Notes: a model not told the origin generated them from the sequence alone. A stretch of 64,000 nucleotides of DNA from Celoporthe dispersa (GCA_016584495.1 WAID01000004.1:3224001-3288000); one strand, 5' to 3'; positions 33,297 through 45,682 are shown, counted from the first letter of the stretch. Numbers and translations: made by a program.

Positions 33297-35249
33297 TCAA
33301 TGGATGTTCAGCACTTGTTCATCAGGCCCCTCTCTGGCCCGGCTTTCCTCCTCCTCCTCGGCCTTTCCTTCTGTGTTTACATGAAAGTAACACTGGCCAA
33401 CTAGCTTTACATTAACCTTCCCGCCCATATCTGCGCCATCCAGAGCTCTAAACACATACGGCAAAAGCCCTCCCTCGACAGAGTACACAAGGTCTCCAAT
33501 CTGCGAGCCGCCCGGTACAAGACCGATACGACCTGTGCCTGTGATTGCGAATCTTCGACCGTTACATGATTTGTAGATCTCTCTCACCAGTTCTGCGCCA
33601 GGCGCCCTGCTGGCCCATATCTTTGCGAGTGTGTGGTACAGAGGCATCCTGATTGTGGGCTGATCCAGGACATCCCCAAAGATAGACTCAAGCACGGCGT
33701 CCTCACCGTTGTGGCAGGTCTCCATTTCAATGAAATCGGCACCTTCCTCTGCTGCGCCGAAGTACTCCCTAATGACAAAAAGGAAGTCATAAATAAATGA
33801 CCCATCTATGATAGAGTTTCCAGCTAGCAAGGAACTGAACTCGGAAAGCCAAGGCGTGTCACGTCCGGCGTATAGCGTTGCAGAAAGTAGTTCTGGTCTG
33901 TGAAGCTTCAGCAGTCTCCTCCACTGAGCCAGGGGAAACCTGTCCCTTCCCACATCGCACCCGTCGCCGAGGACACTGATCGTCCCGACCCTTGTAGCTC
34001 TGCTCTGGAGTCTGTCTGGAGCCCCGCAAGGTGCGCCCTCAGCTCTTGAGACAGCCCAGCCTTGCCTGTTTTCTGAAGTATTCTCAGCCGTTGTCCGAGG
34101 TGCCGTAAACGGCGAGGTCAGGCCTTGCTCTGAGCTCCAGTCCGGTACCCAGGAGGGTATACCTGGTATGCCGGACGGGCTTGCGACTCGTGAAAAAACC
34201 GAGTCGACACCACCTGACCGGAGGAGGAACAGTGCGAGCTCCGTAAACACCCTGGCCGGCGACGCGTGGTAGTTCAGCTTGTTCGAACGCAGAAATATCT
34301 CCCCCGTCCGATGTGTCTCGTCATCCGATCTATTTGCCAGTTTCTCCTCCAGATCCAGAAGTGGGATAACGGCAAACAACTTGTCCCTTGGGTCCTTGGC
34401 TTGACATTTTCGTGTTTCGCCAAGCTTATGTGAAAGCCTCTCTGGGAACGACCCAAAGATATAATCTTTGGGACGCCGGAGTACAGAAGGAAGCATATTC
34501 GCCTCCTCGGGGTCCCTGCGACGTCGGGATTCAAGAAATTTCTTAAAGTTCTGGATACTCTCCCAGCTTGCTTCCTTGCTGCCGCAGTACACAACCGCTC
34601 TGGTAGCATAGTAAATCTCCTGCAGCACCCAGATACGCTGGAACCAAGGGCGATGGAGGAAGGTGCGGAGGGTCTCGACATCTGGCGGACTGGGGGTATT
34701 CTCTGAGTTTCCGCCAAAATCGGACGGCTCGTTGAGCTCGTGGATCCAATCCATGACGTGGTCGCTATCGTCGGCTGCCTCCCCCAGGTACACCACAACT
34801 TGGGAGGCAGATCGGTAGATCCGCGGCATCAAGCCGAGCTGGTGGGTCTTCTCCGAGTTTGAGCTCTGGTCGATGCATATCGCGTCTATCCAGAGGGTCC
34901 TGGGCTCTGAGACACGGCGAAGACGCCTGAGGGCGCTGTAGCAGTTGGCTGTCACGCCCAGCTCCGTCCCGAGAGGCGCTGCAGAGTCGCCTGCAGAGGG
35001 TGGCCGGATTCGGATGCTCTTGACAACGGATGAATCGCCCCATGTATAAGACAAGGCCTCGTACTCTGGGCCTGCACCAAAGCTAGTATTTACCAGCTGT
35101 GCAAGGAGGGGCTCATCCAGGCCGCCGGGTGAAATGTTTAGGAGTCGAAAGGACTCGGGATCATCGGTGTTGAGGGGCCCGCCAGGATAGGCCTTCATGA
35201 CTGAGGCCGCGGCACGAATATTGGCTCCGGTTGTAATAGAGCTATCCAT
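33297..35249 (-). CDS. Heterokaryon-incompatibility (HET) domain protein
   Basis: A single intact exon encodes 650 residues. The HET domain occupies residues about 60-220. Its three classical blocks are visible: YEALSYTWGDSS, TLWIDAICIDQSSNSEKTHQ with LMPRIYRSASQVVVYLGEA, and TFLHRPWFQRIWVLQEIYYA. The remaining 400 residues contain IPSWVPDWSSE and other features common in stand-alone fungal HET proteins. HET domains trigger programmed cell death when unlike hyphae fuse or after other recognition events. No NACHT, WD or ankyrin part is present in this chain. The convergent neighbour is an F-box/ankyrin protein. Confidence 0.92.
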   Translation of the reverse strand: MDSSITTGANIRAAASVMKAYPGGPLNTDDPESFRLLNISPGGLDEPLLAQLVNTSFGAGPEYEALSYTWGDSSVVKSIRIRPPSAGDSAAPLGTELGVTANCYSALRRLRRVSEPRTLWIDAICIDQSSNSEKTHQLGLMPRIYRSASQVVVYLGEAADDSDHVMDWIHELNEPSDFGGNSENTPSPPDVETLRTFLHRPWFQRIWVLQEIYYATRAVVYCGSKEASWESIQNFKKFLESRRRRDPEEANMLPSVLRRPKDYIFGSFPERLSHKLGETRKCQAKDPRDKLFAVIPLLDLEEKLANRSDDETHRTGEIFLRSNKLNYHASPARVFTELALFLLRSGGVDSVFSRVASPSGIPGIPSWVPDWSSEQGLTSPFTAPRTTAENTSENRQGWAVSRAEGAPCGAPDRLQSRATRVGTISVLGDGCDVGRDRFPLAQWRRLLKLHRPELLSATLYAGRDTPWLSEFSSLLAGNSIIDGSFIYDFLFVIREYFGAAEEGADFIEMETCHNGEDAVLESIFGDVLDQPTIRMPLYHTLAKIWASRAPGAELVREIYKSCNGRRFAITGTGRIGLVPGGSQIGDLVYSVEGGLLPYVFRALDGADMGGKVNVKLVGQCYFHVNTEGKAEEEEESRAREGPDEQVLNIH

Positions 35250-36533
35250 TTCAGATCCGCTTTATACGGAGGCGTGACTTGAGAAAGAATTGTTGTATCT
35301 TCCAAAAATGGTCAGGATTTCACCAGCCCTTAGTCATGGGCTGAAAAGCCGCCTAGGATCCTTGGTAGTATAGGTTTGGCTAGTGGGTCCGTTGTACTTG
35401 TAGCATAAATATAGGCGTACTGGTACCTCGGGATGATGGCAGATACAACTGCAGACAGGCCCCCTGCTTGCCATTTACACTAGATGACTGCCTACACCGT
35501 ACATCTAATAAACGATTATATCAAATACGAGTTAAGCACAAGAAGCACTTGAGTTCACCAAATGTAGTCAAGATTCCTTCTTAGACTTTCAAACCAGACG
35601 TCTTACCCTCTCAAGACGCGGAGTTGACTGAAGAAAGGCCAGCTAAAAGAAGGCCACTGCATAGAGATAAACGAAACCGCTCCACTAAATTTGCCTTACT
35701 ACGGTCCTCTGCAAGCTATAGGGAGTAAGCCCAATTTCTTCATGTATTCGAATCCATATCCTAGGGGGCTCGTCTATTTGCCAGCCGGGGCTGTTGAGCG
35801 TTTAAGGAATCAACAGAGTAGATGCCGTAGCGGAAGCAGCGTTGTGCCACTAAAGCTCAGCCAGACCGAAAGTGTTCTATCTATACACTGATTATTTATC
35901 AAGCATTATACAGTAGCAAAGAATCAGCCACAGCATCCACTGCGTTAAATAGAAGGTGGGTGTAAAAGGCAAGATTTGAGGCAGTAATACCCCGACAGCC
36001 ACTTTGAATGGCTGCAACGTATTGTAGGAAGAGAAGAGAAGCTCTGCGGCAGCTAGCTCCAGCTCTCCTGTGTAGCCCTGTTCTGATACTAGCGTTGTGA
36101 TGGAATTTTCTTGACTCCTGATGCTTGGTGTGTCAAAAGGTGCATTGAAGGACACACCTAATCTCTCGAAAACTTTGTGGTTGGTGATCACGGGAGGAGA
36201 AGCTCATATGTAGAGACTCACACCATACTTCCGCAAATGGAAAGAGAGTCCAGAAAATTAAGGAATGTCACTGCTTTGCCATTAGGACCGCACTTGTTTT
36301 AGCCAGGCAACACCACACGGCACGATGCACTCTCAAGTGTCTTCATCACCTGGTCACAGATCCTTTTTCCCTTTCTCATTTTTGGCCACAAGCCAGTTTT
36401 ATACTCAGATGTGATTAAATTGGCACGTCCCCCAAGCATAAGGCCCCCAAATGTCCTCGGTTCACCTTTGTGTCATCTCATGCTAGTTACTCCGGACTGT
36501 CGTGTCATGTCTCAAGCTCAATGACTCTCTGAC
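35250..36533. other. Intergenic region
   Basis: About 1.3 kb between the HET start and the xylanase stop, AT-rich in parts. Small frames at 35691-35891 and 35892-36191 lack support. There is no RNA gene. Confidence 0.4.
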
Positions 36534-38227
36534 CTAGAGACACTGAGAGTAGTATTCACTGAAATATTCACAAGTGTAGGGCGAGGCGCAAACGGTGGGA
36601 CCAGTGTAACCATCACCACCACACTGGCCGTATTCACTCTGCGTGGCCGTGGCGCTCGTTCCAGTCGTCGTGCTCGTCGTCCCCACCGTGGTCGTCGCAG
36701 TGGCGGTACTCGTAGCAGGAACCGTGGTCCCAGCCGCGGAGGCCAACAGGCTCTCGACAGTATCATACGCCGGCTTGGTAGTCAGGTTGGCCCAGTAGAG
36801 GCATGCATCGCCTTCGCCCGAGAACGTGCTCGGAATCCACGAGTACGCGTCGTCAAAGTCCCTATCGAGTTCGTTCAGCAGTAAGTCACACAGAGCTATC
36901 CTCCAAAAAATCCCAAGCGGCAAGCGCCCTTGGAATAGAGTCACGTACCAGACAGTAATGCCCACACACGAATCTGAGGCAAGACAGGCACTAGTCACGG
37001 AGCCGTAGTCGGTCGCCTGCTGCGCGAGACCCGCAGCGGTGGGTGGCAGGCTTGTGAAGCGCACGTCGACCTCAGTATACGCGACCTCGACCCCGAGGGC
37101 GACGAACGTCTCAATCTGGGCAAGGAGTGTCGACTCGCTGGGCGTCTCGCCGACGATGAAATGGCCCTGCAGGCCGACCCCGTCAATCTTGGCACCGTAA
37201 GCCTGCACCATCTGGACGAGCTCTACCGCTGCTGTTGCCTTGTTGCCAGCGTACTCAATGTTGTAATCATTATAGTAGAGCTTGGCGTCGGGGTCCGTTG
37301 CCGCTGCTGTTGCGAAGGCGAATGGAATGTACCACACTCCCCTATGCGTGCCATTAGTCAAGTGTTCTCTCTGAGGGATGGCTGTGCCAGAGCATTTGAT
37401 TGTGAAGTGCTCTGCCTCGCAGTGTCTCGGCGAGGTCATGCGCGCAGCTGTACTCTACTGCTTCAACAGAGTGCAAGACTAAAGGGTGCATTGCTCTCGG
37501 GTCGGCTCGGGCCTACATGGTCTCGTAGAAGACATCTGTGCGATATCCAGTAGGGTCATTGTCGTCAAGCGCCTCGTTGACGACATCCCAGGCGTAGCAC
37601 TGGCCCTTGTAATGACCAACCTCGCTCTCGATATGAGCCTGCACGACCGCTGTCAAGGTCTCATTGGTCCACGTGTCCGATGTCACTATGAGATATTAGT
37701 ACTATACATACAGGAAGAGGCGTACAACAGGATATACTAACCCCACGTGGGCAATTGATTGTACCATACGAGATTGTGGCAGCGAAGGATCTGCCCATTG
37801 GCCTCTGCAAAGTCCGTAATCACATCGCCTTCGGTGTATGTGAAGTTACCTATACGGCGTGAGAAAATTCGCTGATCAAGTTAGAAGGCTGTCGTTTCAT
37901 CCATTGACATACCTTCAGTCGGTTCAGTATATTCCCACTTCTGGGTGTTGCCCGGTGTGATCTGCCCAAACTCTTCGTAGTTGGACCTGGCAGTTTTCAT
38001 AACCTGTCAGCCAGGTAATGGTAAACTTCGAAAATAGCGACCATTAAATGCCGACTCATCCAACTCTCAACTCACAGAATAGCAACATAGGCGCTGTCCG
38101 AAAGCTCACTGTTGTCCGTGGCGGAGCCAAAGTAAAGCTTGCCAGCCGCCTGCGCAAGTTGGTTGAGGTTGGCGTTGGCCCGGCTTAGGCACAGCGCCCC
38201 TGCTACAAGACTCGCAATCCTGGACAT
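36534..38227 (-). CDS. Endo-1,4-beta-xylanase GH10 with C-terminal CBM1
   Basis: Six exons, in transcript order: 38227-38076, 37986-37913, 37849-37742, 37685-37517, 37341-36949 and 36861-36534. They give 407 residues in a continuous frame. A signal peptide ([19 protein letters not shown]) precedes the catalytic TIM barrel: [34 protein letters not shown] and [15 protein letters not shown]. The acid/base Glu149 is in AWDVVNEAL and the nucleophile Glu258 in [11 protein letters not shown] Thr-rich linker joins a CBM1 cellulose-binding module at residues 372-407 ([15 protein letters not shown]). The enzyme cuts xylan outside the cell. Intron 4 is the longest (about 175 nt) and its exact ends are the least certain. 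Confidence 0.92.
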
Positions 38228-41200
38228 GGCCTCTACCGGTGATGTATGCAGAGTATAGAACGGAGCAATCTGGAACTGAGCGTCGCCCGACAGATTCCTA
38301 AGAGCTGCACCGCTGACAGGCTAGTAAGTCGTGGTCCTTATAGCTCATGCCGGTCCAGCGGACCTTGTCATATCTCCAGGCCCTGAAGAGGCTCATCGGC
38401 GCGACCTGCTCCATACCGCGGCCCACGCCACTGTCCTGCTGGGCAGCCCTGCGCCTCGTGTCGGGATTTACAAGAGGTGTTTCCGCCTTCAAAGACGACA
38501 TGATATGATATTTTGCGGAAGAGATCCAGGGCTTGATCGCAATATTGGACAAATTCCTGCTTGTGAAGCTTAGCGCCGGGGTGCCTTTGCCATCCGCCTG
38601 CATTTCTCCACCAACCACCTGGAGTTGTTGCTTGTCCAGGAACGGAGCCCTCACGGTCCGTAGACTTTAAGGGCAGCTGCCGAACGGAAAGGTTCGGACA
38701 TGATGCCCTTGGTTCCGATGTTACGGTATTTGCAAATCTTAAATTTTCTTTTTTTCTAGGTGCCTGTCGTGCCAAACCTGGAATGGATAATACAAAGCTG
38801 AAGCACCAGTAAGGGGCACTGGGCGGGGATACTCCTCCAGGGTCGGGCTGAACCTGAACATTCAGCAGAAGTTGCGATCGAGTGAGGGTCAGATTTCATG
38901 ATAAACATTTGGCACCTGAGTTTTTAAAGTGTAAATACCACTTCCAGCAAAAGAATGGATGATTGTGGTTGTTGTTGTTGTTGTTATGTGAGAAAGCCCC
39001 TCCAGTCAAGCCCTGGGAAAATCTCCTTATAAGCACTCCAAAATCACCTTATTTACTAATGAAACTATAGTACATTAGCGCAAACCATGCTTCTTGAAAT
39101 GCGGGGTATGATACCCTGACCCTTCACTTTTATCTGCTACATAATGGTAGTCACTTAGATGTATCTACATATGTGGCTGGAGGGCGACGACGAGGCTCTG
39201 TGCCTTGGAAGCCTACAAGATGCTAATTTGAGGGTGCCTTCATGATCGACAAGGAGGTCACCGGAATCGAAACTCTAGAAAGATTCCATTAAAAGTCTGT
39301 GTTTATTTTGTCGAATAGACATTGTCTAGGTTGTGTTGCAATCTATCCAGCCAGCAGTCTGTCCAGTTTTGCCCAGCATTCTTGTCTTCTTCTAGATTCC
39401 GTTCATCAAACTACTTACAGACGTGGTTTTCTGCAATATCGAAAGGTCAGCCGGTCTACTTGCTTCTGTCTAGCACCGTTTCATGCCTTTCTGCTACTTC
39501 CACTTCGAGCCTCCCAGCCATCTTCATTTCCAAGGCTTGTATTGATTCCTCACTCTTCAAGACTCCCTAACTGCCCATCCAGACTATCAAGAAGGCTAGT
39601 ATACTGATGAGGGCACCCTCGCAGGCATACGGAAGGACAGCCTTCGAGGCCAAAGGTGTGAGCCTGTGCATTTTTTTTTTCTCTTCTTCTTCGGCATCCA
39701 TCGCTCTTTTCTATCATCAAGTGAGAACCTTGCACAATTGTCCGGCCAGCCAAGGACAGGCAGAGCTCTCGATAATCACCTGAGGCACCACAGTTAAAAC
39801 CATGGATATTTTGAGGCCAGTCGTGGAGAAGTCGACAAACGAGATATGCACAGATGGAACATCCTAGAAATGATAATTTGACGTCATGCTCTCAGAAAAG
39901 AGTCGCATAATGGAGGCCAACATACCGCGGCAGCAAGTGTCAAAACTGAATGGAAAATGTTCTTTGTAACAACATCTCAGCGTCCAGTTCTGCCATAACT
40001 TCAAGGGCCGAGGGCACCTGGCTATGCTGTGTTTACCAAGAGTCCATGCGCGCATTTCGTGAAAGACGTTGCCAACTGGACGCTTCCCCCCCAAAGGAGG
40101 ATCCTTGTCTAGGATGGCCCAGTTTAGCCTCCTCACCGAAAGCGGCAAATCTCAGCCTCGTCCCTTGCGATGGTCCCGCAGTACCGCAGCCGTCCACCAC
40201 CGTCGCGTATCACCGTGAGGTCACTGAGAAAACCGGGCGTACAGCTTTGCTAGCAGACTCAACGTTCTGGCCGCCATTTAAGACTAGTCTGTTTCTGGGA
40301 TCGAGCATGGCTGGCCATTGGGTGACTCGAAGGTTTGCAGTGATGAGGATGAACAAGTAAATCAGAGACCTGATGCAATGCCCAGGCGCTCTTAACGAGA
40401 AAAATCAAGACCATTTTCTGAGGCCTTATTTAAATCCATTCTGCTAGAACTTCAAGATCCTTCAAGTCTGATTTGAGCATATACTGGTGTTGTTCCAGAC
40501 CAAACCTTACTGCAGTGCTAGAGGGGGCAGCATCATCGGCGAACATCGTCGAACATCGTGAAGGAACAATGATCAGATCCAGGAATGTGGAGCTGTAGGA
40601 GGAAACGGCAAGGAAATGGTCAGCCACTTGCAGTAGCAAGCAATCAAGTGTCAGAAACAATATCGCGCGTTGACCAGCAGTTAGAAAGACAAGTAACCAC
40701 CACGTGGTGACGTTGCAACTCCAGGAATGTCACTGATCATAGCCCAGCAGCAGAAGCATCATTCTAGAGCCATGTTCTTTCCTTATTTCAAGTATGTGTA
40801 TCAGTTATTGACGCGTTGTTCTGATCTGCATTGGATCTTGGGCTAAATTGTCCTCTGACGCGTCTAGACGGGGCGTATGACGGGCCTAATTCCCATGTTG
40901 ATACGTAACGATGTTTTCCCTAAGCACCATGATGAGATATCCATAGTTTTTTTTTTTCTTTTCTCTCTTGATTTCTTTTCCAATAGAACTAGGGGCTCTC
41001 GATGAAAAATGGAGTGACTCACGCCACAGACTGACGCAGGCATGGTTGTGAATCACTCAGCTCCTGCACGGCAGAACACTGATTCTTCTGGCACGTGCGC
41101 TGAAATTCGTCCATCTATAACTGCACTTCTGTGATCTTGCAATGGCATCTATCAGCAGTTGATTCATTTCAACCTGCGCGCTAGGGCTCCGACTTTTCTA

Positions 41201-41378
41201 CCCACCCGTCATAACCTCCCACCTTTCCACACGAAACAACATTGCCTCCACCATCCACCCCAACACATCCACGCGCACGCTGCTTCTACACCAAAGAGCT
41301 ACAGCGGCAGCCTTTTGCACACAGTCCATCATACTCTTTCAACATTCTGCTCATTCTGCCCATCTACCGTTCATCATC
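38228..41378. other. Long intergenic region
   Basis: About 3.1 kb between the divergent xylanase and Myb-like genes. It contains a GTT trinucleotide run at about 38965-38985, pyrimidine-rich DNA at 41160-41375 (5' flank of the Myb-like gene) and scattered short frames without family resemblance. A minus-strand frame around 40200-40360 looks weakly coding but has no start or splice context. I see no RNA gene. Confidence 0.45.
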
Positions 41379-42273
41379 ATGTCTGGAGCCAACACTATCA
41401 AGGCCAACACTGGCATCAACTCTCTGACCCCCCGCGAGGGCGAGATTCTCGCCAAGGCTTGGGCCTGCCTGAAGACCGGTCCTCCTGAGGTAAGTTCACG
41501 ATCTTCTTGGAGAGTCATTGGCGATCACTCCATCCCATCTGCCAAAGTAGCAACCCCCTCCTCCTTCTCCATCGCCCTTTCGTTGGTGGCGTTGGCTCTG
41601 TGTTCTGCGTCAATCAAGCTGCTGTCCTCGGCCCATCCTCCACGACGCGACGCGATCTCCTGAACGCGCGCGATTGAAGGCTCGTCAGAGTTTCGTCAAT
41701 TTCTCTCAGCCATTCCCCATCATCATTACCCAAAGCCTCAGAGGCCCTAGTCGCAACTTTGTCTATCGAATTCGCTGTGTATATCATGTCCGCTCACGAA
41801 CTTATCGCAAACAGATCGATTACGAGAAGCTTGCTGGCGAGTGCGGCATGAGCAACCACCGCTCTGCTGCTAACGCCTGGTCGGCAATCAAGAAGAAGAT
41901 GGCCTGGTCTACCAACGGTCCTGCCGCCACAGGTCGCTCCACCGCTCGCGCTGTCCCCAAGCGCAAGAAAACCACCGTCCCTACCAACGCCGAAGACACC
42001 GACGAGGGCGAGGGCGAGACGAGAGCCCCCGCCAAGAAGACCAAAGGCGCCGCCAAGAAGGCCACCGGCACGAACTCTCGCAAGAAGACGTCTGCCGCCG
42101 TGACCAAGAGCCGCTTCCTCCCTGAGGACTCTTCTGGCGCTGAAGACGAGGCTCAGGATGCTGCTGCCGGCAACAACAACATGAAGACGGAGGAGGCCCC
42201 ATGTGGCTCTGACGAGGCTGGACGCCCCATCAAGAACGAGCCTGAGCCTGACGTCGAGTCTGACGGCACCTAA
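41379..42273 (+). CDS. Small Myb/SANT-like nuclear protein
   Basis: Exons are 41379-41489 and 41815-42273, giving 189 residues. The 325-nt intron (GTAAGT...AAACAG) is much longer than others here. Joined, the first 65 residues read LTPREGEILAKAWACLKTGP, then IDYEKLAGECGMSNHRSAAN and AWSAIKKKMAW. This is a short helical domain like the Myb/SANT-type domain found in small fungal proteins. The rest is basic, with Lys-rich clusters (PKRKK, PAKKTKGAAKKATG, SRKK) that look like nuclear localisation signals, and an acidic tail with KTEE and IKNEPEPD, possible SUMO sites. It probably binds DNA or chromatin; this is inferred from composition. Confidence 0.72.
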
Positions 42274-43362
42274 GTCACGCTGTCTGGCCTGTTCAAACTT
42301 GGCTTGTTCTGACATATCATCCTGATTGCCCAGACTGGCTCTTCTCTCTGGGCAGGTGGATATACTAGGGGTGGGCTTGGCTACTGTGCAGTGCTTGGAC
42401 ATCACTCAAGCACTTCTGGAGGAGCTGGGAGGGCTGGCTGAAGCATGGTGGACAGGTGCATTCTGCTTGATCATGGGCTTGACCATGGAATACCTCCTCA
42501 TGAGTACTTATTGAGGTTCGGTGGACTAGGTGTCTTAGGGTGTGATGAAATTTGGAGGGACAGAAACAACAGAGTTTGCAGTGCAGCACTCACGAGTGCT
42601 CGTCTGGTTCATCAGCTTCTTTTGACAGGTTGAAGACAAACTGCCTTTGTTGACAAAGAACTGCTTTCTAGCTTTTCTCTGAGTGTACATGTGCTGCTTG
42701 CAATGTTCCACAGCATTCTTTGTGATGATTCTATGACATAACGCAGACCATGTTTGCCCGCTTGGTGCGTGCTGCCAATGCGTCAATCGGAAAGCGATGG
42801 TGACACAGCCACGCAACGCGTCATCCTCCCGCTGTGTCAACCAAGTTCTAGCACTTTCTGCTGCTTTCTGCGACGTGTCTGTCCTGTGTCATGTTGCCCT
42901 AGGTCGCCTGCAAACAACCACCACCCTACTGCCATGTGTCAAGCAATTTTGTGCCGGTGATAATTTCTTCAAGGCAGTCAGGTATGTGCATTCTTATGGA
43001 TCGCCTTGCAAGATACTGATGACTGAAATTTACATACAGGATGGAGCGCTGGTTTACCATGCCCAAGAAGACTGTTCCGTTTCCCCTCAACTCAACACAT
43101 TTCCCTGGTCAACTACCTCACTGCGCAGCCTCGACCTCCTCAAGTATTGATCAGCCGTTAAGTTCCCAAGCCAGTGCACTCCAACGCTCCGAGCCGATGA
43201 TCCCGACGCCACATGGTCTGGAAAACAGCCCCAGCTACAGGTCATGATGATTTTGTTTGGATTCAAAAGAAGCAATAATGATGATACAAATACCCATCTT
43301 CCCCTCCTTGCCAGAACGATTGAGCCCTCCGCCGTCGAGAAGATCGTGCCAGCCTGACGCGT
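42274..43362. other. Convergent spacer
   Basis: About 1.1 kb between the 3' ends of the Myb-like and DUF1996 genes. Short frames (42326-42514, 42754-43247) show no protein-like pattern. There are no repeats of note. Confidence 0.45.
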
Positions 43363-44740
43363 TTACGGGTTGTTGATGACCACATCACCAGGTAAGGTCT
43401 CCATCCCTGCAAAGAGGGCTATCAGCGTTCTGGTCCGTCCCTGTGTACAACTTGTAACGAGATGGTCACACTTACATCCTTCAACATCCTCGCTGACCAG
43501 CTGTGCTTTGGTACATTGCTGTGCCACATCGGCAGTCTGCCTAGTGAGCTGACTGCACGTGTCGCCGCTGCATCTCGCGTCCAAGGCCCGCTGGAGCGCA
43601 TCACCTTCCAGCCGAACATGTAATCTCCGTGTTGCGAGTAGCCGGTCCTATCAACAGGTCATCTTCTTCTCAGCATGCAAACCTCCTTGCCACATGTCGC
43701 TGGCGTCGACCTCAGGAACAGGGACTCACACGTCACCCATCGAGTAGACAAAGGGCTGTGTCCCATCCTCAGGCCACAGGTCTGGGTCATTGAAGCCCGT
43801 GGTGTCCCACATGACCTCGTACATCAGCTGCGGAAGGCGTACAGGATGCGATGCGGGACATTGCCCTGTCGTCTCGAAGGTGCCTGTGGCTGGGTAGGCG
43901 ATGTGGCTCTTGTGATCGGGACTGTCAACGTTGACGCCATCCCAGCAGCTTCAGACAGAACAAAGGACGATCGATTTGTCAGCTGCATGTCACTGAAGGG
44001 CTCCGTGGCACCAAAGGACTCAACCTACGTCGGAAATGTTATCGTTGTCCTGATCCCGCCGCCACACATACCCGCGGGCAGAGCTTGTGTGTCGTTACCC
44101 GTGCAGGGTGCCCCACCGAAGGGATTCTGCTGCTTGTTGCTGAAGCAGCGGTGGCAGAGCTGACGCTGCTGATCCTCTCCCGATCTCAAGGTAGGGTCTC
44201 CGACGAGCATGCGAAACCCCTAGGATGGCAGGTATCTGGTCAACGGATCATCTGGTTCCTACCTGTCTCTGACCTGAGAGGGAACACGCCTACCGGTTTG
44301 AAGGCAGTGACATTCGTCACGCCGTCGTACGGCGGGATATAGTACACTGTAATGCCCTCGTTGCCCTCCAGCCCCAGGTTGACCATCTGCGGGACGCGCT
44401 TGAAAGTGCCGTTGCGAGCCCGAAAGTACAGGTTGGCGGTCCAGTAGTTGGAGAAGTCCTCGCTAAAGGTACAACTCGTGCAGCTGGCGGCCGTCGAGGG
44501 GTCCGGGTCGAGAGGCTGCATGGTCACGTTGAAGTCGTTGCCACCGACGACCTGGTGGGTATGGGGGGAGCCAATCATGCCTGGGTTCACCAGCGGGTCG
44601 AGCCTCTCCACCACGAGCTTGGAGCACCCGAACCTCATCATTGCGGCTGTCGCGCAGCAGCCTGCTGGTGGGGTGCCGCTTTGGGCGGAGGCTCCAGCTG
44701 CGAGGACCAGGGCGGCCGTGACGAGCACGATTAGGGCCAT
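43363..44740 (-). CDS. Secreted DUF1996 protein (one-base frameshift)
   Basis: Exons, in transcript order: 44740-44294, 44219-44029, 43948-43730, 43647-43476 and 43406-43363. The signal peptide is [23 protein letters not shown]1996 motifs: MRFGCSKLVVERLDPLVNPG, GSPHTHQVVGGNDFNVTM, CTSCTFSEDFSNYWTANLYF, VTAFKPGFRMLVGDP, CWDGVNVDSPDHKSHIAYP and DVTGYSQHGDYMFGWK. In exon 4 one base is missing near 43603-43607: the frame after FGWK must shift to give GDALQRALDARCSGDTC and then EGWMETLPGDV. Corrected, the protein has 357 residues. The function of the family is unknown; it is extracellular and often paired with WSC domains, which are absent here. Confidence 0.82.
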
Positions 44741-45668
44741 ATTTGTATCTGTTGGGTCCGTCAATTGGAATGTTGAACCACGTTCTGTCTGTCGCGTCAA
44801 GGTGACCTGGGAGAGGGACGCAGAACGAAGAACAAACTGCACAAGGGACGATAGAGAATTAAATAACCACTTCATTCGGATTGGTAACGGGCTGCCTTCG
44901 ATGCGCTATACATGTGTTTCCTTCTTCTACATGCACATTGTCTTGTCTTCATTTATCTTTCCAACTGCCGACGTTTCATTTGGTGGTGGCTAAATGCGTA
45001 TTGATGAGAACTCAAAGTGTTGATGTTGATTGGTGTAGCCGTAATTGCTGCCCAGGAGTCACAAACCTTCTCCGCGTCATTCATATATGTGTCCCGTGCA
45101 GACGTCTAGTTTGGATCATAGATAATGTGGAAGGGTGATGGTGGGTGTGTGAAGAATTTTGATCATCTGCCAACTGAATATCAAATATCTAGGACCTATC
45201 GAGATAATATGGGAAGAAGGGGGCGAGAAACATGGCAAATCGATTGATTACCTGCGTCTCTCAGGACCGGTCGGAGGAACAGCTCTGAACCTAGGATTGG
45301 GCTCATGACCGACCGTCTAGCAGGCATTTACAGAGGAACCCAGTCTCACTGAGTATGGAAGAAGTGGGCCGAAGTTGATGTCGTCCTCGATGGCTGCGCA
45401 GGAGGCAACCCTTTCGCATCTTCCGATGCCATCATCAACGTGATACACCGGTCAACCTGGTCTAGAATCACTACAGGCGAAAAAAGAAAAAAAAACTGCT
45501 GCCTGTGGATCATTCAAACCACAAAGGAGTGACCTACCACCTGGAAGGACCGTTATAGTCTGCTGTGTGTATCACTCGACTTCGACTTCTCTCGATCTTG
45601 CTGGAGGAACGACGTTGTTGCGAGCGTGTTAGTCAGCTCCGATGTGGGTGAATGGGTACGTACACGTA

Positions 45669-45682
45669 CTAACCCTAACCCT
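45669..45682. repeat. Two units of telomere-like CTAACC
   Basis: CTAACCCTAACCCT matches two units of the fungal telomere repeat (TTAGGG on the other strand), in an internal position. It is short enough to be chance. Confidence 0.4.

Noticed and set aside
39899..40360. Possible small gene on either strand
   Set aside because: Frames are open for over 100 codons but no motif, start context or intron supports coding.
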